Assembly: GCF_902806685.2 (NCBI RefSeq) | Contig: NC_048546.1 | Location: 1,674,001 to 1,738,000 of the forward strand | Direction: 5' to 3' | Source of the DNA: Maniola hyperantus | Lineage: Eukaryota > Arthropoda > Insecta > Lepidoptera > Nymphalidae | Length of the DNA stretch: 64,000 nucleotides | Part shown: piece after piece, positions 48,901-59,100 of the stretch | Position numbering within the stretch: position 1 is the first letter of the stretch | Layout: every line of letters starts with the position of its first letter | Notes under the pieces: generated by a model | The model's input: only the letters and a program-made list of their open reading frames with translations | Database searches by the model: none | Told to the model about the DNA's origin: nothing | Translations under genes and position numbers: made by a program

Positions 48901-51900
48901 AGAGCACTCCCCTCACACCTTCCAACAGCATTGGGATCCTTGGAGTCCACATTTCGAGCGAGGTTCAATTCCGCGATCATTTGGAAAGCAAGGCCAAATT
49001 AGCCTCCAAAAAGCTTGGGGTGCTCAACAGAGCAAAGCGGTACTTCGCGCCCGAGCATAGGCTCCTACTCTATAAGGCGCAAGTCCGCCCTCACATGGAG
49101 TACTGCTCCCACCTTTGGGCTGGAGCACCCCAGTATCAACTCCTTCCATTTGATCGGATCCAAAGGCGGGCTGTTCGACTTGTGGACGATCCCAAACTAA
49201 CCGGCTCGTTGGAAAGCCTGGAGCACCGCAGAGACGTTAGCTCTCTATGCGTGTTCTATCGCCTGTATAATGGGGAGTGCTCTGAAGAGCTTTTTGACCT
49301 CATTCCACCCTCTTTTTTCTACAACCGCACCGCGCGCCACCGTAAGGAATTTCACCCTCACCATCTGGGTGTCTGGTGCACTTCGACCGTCCGCTGCGCC
49401 AGATCCTTCTTTCCACGCACGTGCAAACTGTGGAACCAACTCCCATCGGCGGTGTTCCCACTAGATTATAACATGGGGTTATTCAAGGGGCGGACCAACA
49501 AATTCCTAAAAGGCCGGCAACGCATCGGCGGCTCCTCTGGTGCTGCAAATGTTCATGGGCGGCGGTAATCACTTAACATCAGGTGACCCGCCTGCTCGCT
49601 TGCTCGCTATATCTATTTTCACCATTAGAGTGAGTTTTTCCCTAGAGTTTTCACTAGCCCTTAAATCCTCTTCAACCTTGTTGCCTGGTAGAGTTCGCTT
49701 CACAGCGATAAGGCCGCTGATTGTATGTTCTTCTTTTACATGTTTCTTTTTGTGTCTTTTCTTTTTGGTGTACAATAAAGAATATTAAACTAAACTAAAA
49801 AAAAAAAACAGTATTATGTGTGTTGCTTTGTATATTAAGTTGTAATTTGTGCAGCATATTATGTGTTAGCCTAGTGGTTAGGACGTCTGCCTTCTAATCG
49901 GGGCGGGGGGGTTCGATCCCGGGCACGCACCTCTAACTTTTCGGAGCTATGTGCGTTTTAAATTAATTAAATATCACTTGCTTTAACGGTGAAGGAAAAC
50001 ATCGTGAGGAAACCTGCATGCCTGAGAGTTCTCCTTAATGTTCTCAGAGGTGTGTGAAGTCTACCAATCCGCACATGGCCAGCGTGGTAGACTATGACCA
50101 AAACTCTTCTCACTCTGAGAGGAGACCCGTGCTTTGTAGTGAGCCGGTGATGGGTTGATCATGATGATGATGATGATGATGATTATGTGTTATGGAATTC
50201 TTGATCTAGACGGAAGGTATCAGAACAATACAGTCTCAGTTGTAATTGGATGGATTAATGGTATTTTTAACTGACTGCGGCGAAACCCAAAAGGAGAGTG
50301 TTTCACCTATTGATATATGTATGTGTGTATGTATGTTCGTTCCTATGTCCGCTCGTAACTACTCAATGGCTCAACCGATTTTCGTAAATGAAACGTCATC
50401 TTGATGGCGCGAATATCGCCGGGTATAAGGTCCCGCAAATTGCTAATATGCGTGGCCGCCATTTTAGTGACGTCAGCACTAGACTGATGGCATATTTTTA
50501 CTTAAATATACGTCAAATGACGTCAAAATATCGTCATTTTGACGTTAAAAAGACATGGTTCCAGCGCCATTTGCGGGACTTATACATAAAATTCTTAAAT
50601 AATCTAAATTGCGGATCTAATGTGCGGAGTGAAAAGGAAACAGCAGCATGTTGTTCTTTGAAAACTTTTTAATTTTCTTGTTGCTGCAACAATGCATTTT
50701 AACCAATAGGAAGTGAGTGTCTGCCAATCAAAAGTGATTGATTGCAATTTAGAATCATGTGACGATTGCGTCACACAAGTGCGATAGGCCCACGTTTCAA
50801 TAGCTTAGGGGGGGGGGGGGGGGGGGGGGGAGCAGCATACGCAGTAAACAGCAAATGAGTTAGCGAATTAATGAAACCTTAAAAATACGGCATGTAAATA
50901 AATGATAGAAGCCTATCCTATAATCGGCTTTAATCAGGCCCCATGCGACTTATTGTTTTGGAAGGTTGCCGCACTTTAAGGGGTCAATTTTATTTCATTT
51001 TTAACTAAACTATAAAGTAGCTATTATATTACCATCCGCAACTAAGCAACTAATAAATTAGGTACAATGCAGGTACACCTGCGGTTAACTTCACTGGCAA
51101 TTGGATAATGTTTGTATACAGTCGGCCTTTAGAATGTCATTTCATCTTTGTAGAGCGTTGTCTCTGTCACTCATACCCATATGACGCTTTGTCGGTTTCA
51201 ACGACCGAGACAGTGCAGTGAGATTTGTAAATCTGCTGTCTCCTTCCAAAGATCGATGTTCATCACTTTTGGCTGCGTACTGTTCAGCGTTACCTACTTA
51301 CCTAGGTGAGCGGTGCATATCGAACCAGAGGCGTCTTTACCTACAGTGACGGATTTGCCCTAAGGCCCAGTAGGCCCGGGCCTAGGGCGGCTAGCAAAAA
51401 AAATTGCGCCTGCTGCGCTTGCGCTCCTATTTATCATTGTATTGTATTTTACTGACAAATCAAAAGGTAAATTTTTAATCCCCCCACCCCACCCCCCAAT
51501 CAACTCATGGCTACGACTATGGTTAATGGGTGTTGAGAAAGGAGCGGCTGGTACTTACGAAATCCTGGGGCCTAGGGCGGCCAAGACTGCAAATCCGCCA
51601 CTGTTTACCTATGGTGCAGGGTGTGCGGCGCACACGGGCGCCGGGTCTAAGGGGGCGCCGAGCGATGTGACACCTCCAAAGATGCGTCGATGCCGGCGCT
51701 CTCAAAGACCCTGCGCTCGTGTTATGGCCGACGCCGTCATCATTTAAAATCATCATTTAAAATTGCACCATTTGCATGCGAATTTCCGTTTGAAAATATA
51801 ACTGTTAGTATTCCATTTTGACCCTGCTCCTACTAGACTAGAGGGCGCTAGGGTACTGGTTGCACACGGGCGCCACAAGGGCTAAAGACGCCTCTGTATC

Positions 51901-53066
51901 GAACGCTGCACCATTCTTTAAATTTTCCAGCCATACACATTACACATTCTCTAAAAATTTCAGCTCTCTACCTATTACGATTCACGAGGTACAGCCCGCT
52001 GACAGATAAACGACGGACGCACGAATAGCGGAGGCTTAATAATATTAGGATCCCTTGGCACTCTTCAGGTACGCAACCCTAAAAAAAGTATTACAAGAAC
52101 TGTTTTTCCATAATTGCTAAATCGCTTGTTCACGGCTGTGTCGGAGTCAAGTATTCAATTTCTTATAATGGCGCTCAAGATGTAAACGTTTTAGGTCAAA
52201 TGCCTTGGGATCCATTAAACCGTGACCTTTGCTATCAGGAGTACAATAGATGAGTAAAGGTTGTGATAACGCGGCGCGGGGGTTAATGAGGCGAGGCGCG
52301 TGTTATTTGATACCGCCCGGTTTGAGGGCTTATTGTTATTAGTTATTAGGTCATACGATGTGGGCTATAGCCTATTTTCCGAAGGTAATGGAAAAATAGA
52401 TGATGTGAATATTGATTGCGAATAATACAGTTCTTTTGTTCTATCTATCTATAAAAAGTTAACTGATTGATCTATCAACGCAAAACCCAAATCGCTGGGG
52501 TTAGAAACTTGAAATTTTGATATGGTCCTTTTATGACAAATGCACAGATTTTTGGAAATTCCACCCCTAAGGGGGTATTTATTTGGTTTGCGAGGCTGTG
52601 TGATCCCAGATGCTTGGTGTAGAAACGACCATTAACGTTTTCTTTGTAGGTAGAGGACGCGACAGAAAGTAATGTACTTACATCGGCCTTTTGAATGAAA
52701 TTTCAGCTTTGTAGAGCATTGTCTCTGTCACTCATACCTATATGACGTTTTGTCTGTCTCAACGACAGGGACAACTCTCTACAAATCTGCTATCTCCATA
52801 TCTAAAGGTCGATGTACAATACTTTCGACCGCGTACTGTAGTATATCTTAAAAAAAATGGTAAAGTGCGAGTCGGACTAGCACCTGAAGGGTTCCGTCCC
52901 ATTGTACAAGAAATAACACTTTTTCATTTTTTGTAATGTAACCACAGATTCCCGGTTTTCGGATTTTTCCCCTTGTGCTATAATACATTGCTATACCTGC
53001 TAAATTTCATGATTCTACGTCAACAGGAAATATACTATCTATAGGTTTTGATTACCTTGACGGGAG

Positions 53067-53115
<49 letters not shown>

Positions 53116-56100
53116 ACTGCTGGACATAGGTCTCTTGTAGGGACTTCCACACGCCACGGTCTTGGACCGCCTGAATCCAGCGGCTCCCTGCGACTCGTCT
53201 GATGTCGTCCGTCCACCTAGTGGGGGGTCTTCCAACGCTGCGTCTTCCGGTGCGAGGTCGTCATTCCAACACCTTGAGACCCCAACGTCTATCGCTTTTA
53301 CGAACTATGTGCGCTGCCCATTGCCACTTCAGCTTCGCAACCCGTTGAGCTATGTCGGTTACTCTAGTTCTCCTACGGATCTCCTCACTTCTGATTTGAT
53401 CACTTGAAGTTTCTTCAAGCTTTTCCGAGCCAAGAAACTGTTTTCTGAAGATATGGAACCCTAAAAATTAAAACAAATGTTATGCAATTTAAGACAAAAG
53501 AGGGTAAAAATAATACCCACTTCTGAATAGATAAGCTGTATACAGCAGAAAAAAAGCGAAATGAATATTTTACCCCAGTTTAGTTGACCTTTCGGTTTGT
53601 CCTCCGCCCGATTTAATTAACCCAGACTTAGCGCAAATTAAACTTTGTTGCTCGCCTCTTGTTTGTTCCATTGTGGAGTGCCTTACACCCCAGCACATAC
53701 ATAAATATCGAGGTCATTTTTAGGGTTCCCTTAGGTATACGGAACCCTTATAGGATCACTTTGTTGTTTGTCTGTCAAGAAACCGACAGGGTACTTCCCG
53801 TTGAACTAGAATCATGAAATTTGGTAGGTAGGTAGGTCTTATAGCAGACATTAGGGGAAAGATCTGAAAATCGTGAATTTAGGGTTAGAACACACAAAAA
53901 AAAATTGTGGTCATGAACTAATAATTAGTACTTTCAATTTTCAAATTAAGATAACTATATCAAGTGGAGTACTTATCATATGATAGGGCTTCACCTGTGG
54001 ATTCTAAAACAGGTTTTTATTTATTTTTATGCATTTATATCGTGCAAAATGTCGAAAAAAATACGATTGTAGTACGAAACCCTCAGTGCGCGAGTCTGAC
54101 TCGCACTTGGGCAGGCTTTTTATACCATATACGTCAATCATATAGTTCGTGAATCATAGTTTTTGTAAGACTATCATGCCATTCATTTTGACGAATCCAA
54201 TAAAATTGGAGCTTTCCCTTTCCGTCAGAAAATGGTTTTTGTCAGCACGCATTGTAAAGAGGACTCTACCACCATAATGATTGAATAGAATTTTCTTTGT
54301 TTTTTCCAGGCTCGTGGTGTCCCAGAACCAACGCGCGCTCCATATTGTGTTCCCGCACCACTTCCTAGACTCGCCGGAGTGGTTCGGCGTTTCGACTGAC
54401 GAATTTTTTCAGGTAAATTCTCCCCCCCGTTAGGTGGACGGACGATCTCAAGCGAAAGGAACTGCTGAACCTAAATGACACAAGTTCGTGTACTGTACCG
54501 ATCCTTGCAATAGTAGATTGTACAACAAGGGCATAAAACAAGCCATTTTATTCGAGACTTTTATCTAACCGAGCCGAAGGTGAGGGCAGATATTGAAGTC
54601 GAGGATAAAATGGGTTTTATAACCGAGTTATACATTCTGTTTTTCACGTCGATTGCCAGGAAATGAAACTGATACGCGATTTCGTGAGTGATGTCAAAGA
54701 TAATATATACAAGTAAGATCGCTAACGTCATACATTCATTTAAAGCTTGCGTAAAACTCCTTTAAGTCGCCGGTACCTTGTAGGTCAACTCCTTATAGTG
54801 TGATGGCATTATTGTGCAAGCTAAAATGTGAGATGCGAATTTATTTAGTGCACTCTATCGAACAGCTGATGAAACTCAATTTTATTTAGAGCCAACTCAA
54901 ATTTTACTCAAATAATAAACGAAATCCAAAATCACAGGCAATCATCAGAGGGTCCGGTATCAAGCGTAGGTCAGCAGTTTGGCATCATCAAAAATCCAGG
55001 AGCAAGCACAAGTAATCGGGTTAGCAGAATCTCGGAGTCCATATAGCAGAAACAATTCACAAACGAAATAGGGAAAAGAAATAAAAGCACTCAGAAAATT
55101 GTAATACACCGTCAAATTCAACCGTCACCAATCCAAAGGCAAAATAATAAATTTATTTTCAAGTAACAAGTCATTTTGTTTCGCCATCTACTGGAATTTT
55201 GTAATACTACTTCAGCTATCCAAAGCAAAATGCTATGGATATCGTAAAGTTCAATGAGTCAATAATTAAAATTAAGAATTAGCTTTTTCCGATGGTGTGT
55301 TGTGAAAATTTTGTATTTTGTTACTAAATATAAATAAATTTGATGAACCAGACAAGTAAAATATGATATTTCGTCAAATCCATAAAAAATATATTTCATA
55401 CGAACCAAGTGACGCCATCTAGTAATAGTCTTGAACTAGTTACAATTTTAAATAGAGAGTGAGCGATCTGTACTTGTTTAATATATTATCTTTGGTGATG
55501 TCCATTTACCGCCTTTACTCACGTGTTTAGTGGGGTGTGAAATATGTAATAATAATAATAAATCTTACGGAGCCTGGGCCTACGTTGTTCCTTGCAATAG
55601 TCTTATATCCAGTCATAGACTGTTATTCTGGTCAAGCGTGTGCCTATAATGATTAAAAAAAAAACTATTCCAGGTGTCAATAATGGCGATGGAGGAGTCA
55701 AGAGTGCTAGTGTGGCATCGCGACAAGCTAAAGCTGTCGATAATGTCGGATGCCTTCTTGCAGGCAGTGTTCGATCACATATTGGGTCGGGACGTCGTTC
55801 ACAAGTTGATGCAGGTTAGTAATATTGATTTTTGTTCATTTTTAGGGTTCCGTACCGCAAAATGAAAAATGGAACCCTTATAGGATCACTTTGTTGTCTG
55901 TCTGTTTGTCTGTCTATCTGTTTGTCGGTCTGTCAAGAAACCTACAGGGTACTTCCCGTTGACCTAGAATCATGAAATTTGGCAGGTAGGTAGGTCTTAT
56001 AGCAGACATTCGGGAAAAATCTGAAAACCGTGAATTTGTGGTTACATCACACAAAAAAATTGTGGTCATGGACTTAAAAATTGGTTTTTTCGAGTTTCGA

Positions 56101-59100
56101 AGTGTGTAGGGTAGGTATCATATGAAAGGGCTTCACCTGTGCATTATAAAACCGATTTTTATGCATCAAAGTTTTGACTTTTTGACTGCGATCTTAACCG
56201 GTGGTAAGTGATGATGCAGTCTAAGATGAAAGCGGGCTATCTTGAAGGGGTGTGACAGTTTTTAAACCATACCCCTTATCGGTTTCTAGTTTCAGGTAAG
56301 GTGGTAACTAGCCACAGCAGAAGCCTCCCACTAGGCCAGACCAGAGACAATTTAGAAATTATTAATTCCAAATTGCCCCTGCCGGAAATCGAACCCGGGA
56401 CACCCCCCCCCCCACATATAAGTCCACAGCTTACCATAATGCCAGGGAGGTGTATTTGAAAAAAAAAATATTTCTTAAAGCGTCGATCGGTGAAACACAT
56501 AAAAATTATGAATAGGTACCTAAATATTATGCTGAGAAAATGAAAAAATGTTTCAAAGTCTATTCATTTTCTTCGATATGTTTCCCTCCATCGCCCGCTG
56601 AGTGACTCTGAGCTTTCTTATGGATGGATAGTTATCGACCACGAATCCGTGTCGATCGACTCTACTTACGATTAAAATATTTTGATTTCCTATTTTAGGG
56701 TGTTGGACTTTCTACCATTTCGCTTTCTTTATTTGGAAATAATAGTTGAATACTAATCGTATTCAAAATTGGGTAATTGTTAATTACATTAATCGGTGTC
56801 GCAGCCCACATACTCGTACTCGTAGGACACGCAATCGGCTTGCAATTCGTCGCGCGTGGATCGCGCGTTGGTTGCTCATGAGTTGGAATACTGTTTGACC
56901 TATTGTTTAATGGTTACCATATTCATAGACTTCGTGATGTGTGTCATGTTTTTATATATTTTATTAGCTGATGCCCGCGGCTTCGTTCGCACGGATTTAT
57001 TTTAAAATATCCCGTGGGAACTCTTTGATTTTTCGTTATAAAAGGTAGCTTATGTCACTCTCCAGGATTTTAACTATAACCATGCGAAGAATCATATCGA
57101 TCTGTTGCAACGTGATTGAAGGAGAAAAAACACACTTCCGCATATGGGCAGTGAGCAGTGGTGTGCACAGGGTTTGAAGTCAGGGTAGGCATTAGTTAGG
57201 TAGGAACCTGTTTACTGGCAGGTCGTAATAAAAAATATGCATTGAGCTTACAACTGGGGTAAGCAGTGCATTTATGCCTCTATGACCTGCACGCTACTGG
57301 CAGTGAGGTAGGTAGTGATTAGCGGGTGATAGCTATAGGTCGGCTTAATATTTGGGGATCTATTCCGGACCTCAAAATTTTCGGAGTTATGTGCGTTTTA
57401 AGCAATTCAATAACACTTGCTTAAACGGTGAAGGAAAATTTCGTGAGGAAACATAAATGGCTGAGAGTTCTCTAAAATATTCACAAAGGTTGTGAAGTCT
57501 TGTCTGAATAAGTTTTGTTTTTGTTTAGTTTGTTTGACAAGTGTGTTTGTTACGCTGTAGTTATTGTACCAGGTAATCGGGCATGCCGCGTCCACACCCA
57601 GTAGACTCAATTAACAACTAGTATTTCTGTATATCTACTACCTTGTTATCTATATATATAAAAGGAAAAGGTGACTGACTGACTGACTGATCTATCAACG
57701 CACAGCTCAAACTACTGGACGGATCGGGCTGAAATTTGGCATGCAGATAGCTATTATGACGTAGCCATCCGCTAAGAAAGGATTTTTGAAAATTCAACTC
57801 CTAAGGGGATGAAATAGGGATTTGAAATTTTGTAGTCCACGCGGACGAAGTCGCGAGCATAAGCTAGTCATACAATAATTGAAGTCAGTGTCGTGGACTA
57901 AATTTAAAAAAAAAAACAATAAAAAAAGTCTGCCAATCCGCACTCGGACGTGGGCTATAGCCTAAACCGTACTTGTTCTGAGAGAAGACTTGTGCTCGAG
58001 TGAGCCAGTGAGTTGTTGTTGTTGATGATGATGATGACTACTTATTCTGGTCACTGATGAAAACCGTGACAATACTGAATTCCAGGTGAGCGAAACGATG
58101 TCAGTGAGCAACGGGCACCTCCCCAACTGCTACGAGGAGGGCGAGGACAAGCCCATGCTGGTGGTGAAGAAGGCGGGCGACGGGCCCGGCATCACCGCAC
58201 TCCTCAACCGTCAGCTGCAAGGTAGTACCTATTTAAAAGTAGTAACGCAAGTAAAACCTTCTTAAGGCGTGACTTGATAGTAACTTCGATCTTATACATG
58301 TCTCTCACCCGGCTATACTCATGTGTTTAGTTGACGTTACGCCGACTAGTTTCGAACCCATCCGGGCTCCTTTTTCAAAGGAGTCAGTTCGCGCACGCGT
58401 CGCGACTGAGACTGCGCGCGTGCACCCACCTCAGCCACCCTCACAACGGGCTGTGCGGAAAGCGGCGTGCGCGGCGCGTAGTCTCAACCGCGACGCATGC
58501 GCGAACTGACTCCTTTGAAAAAGGACCCCGGATGGGTTCGAAACTAGTCGAGCTAACGTCGACTAAACACGTGAGTATAGCCGGGTGAGAGACATGTAGG
58601 TATAATATGGAAATCACTCACGATAGTTTAAACGCTAAAACTTCGATCTTTTTCAGATGAAAGTAACATTCCCGTTATTCCGCGTTAAAGTGGCCGCCAA
58701 ACAGAATAGCTGTTTCGAGGCCGCCATATTTTATCGAGTTGTTTTAAAGTACCAAGTAGTTAGTGCCCATAGAATGAAAGCGCTATTTTATTTACTAAGT
58801 AACATAAAAATAAGTAAATAGTCTTAAACATAATTGCATGTCGTTTTAAACTAACTAGCAAATGGAATGATGTGGTTAATTCTGTTATATCTAAACTCTT
58901 TAACCTAAATTCTAGTGCTATCCTTTTTCGCAGGAAGCTGAAATCAAAAGCCGAAGGTCGAAATATATTGCTATCTCTTTCGTAATGAAAGAGATAGCAA
59001 TATATTTCGACCTGTCATTTTAATTTAGTTTAAAGATTGTGTACCAACAACGGAACTAGCCACAATATCTGTCAGTATTTTCATACACACGATACGATAT

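Noticed and set aside
51442..51747. 101-codon plus-strand frame as a gene
   Set aside because: Lies across the nested hAT elements and reads GC-rich MITE sequence.
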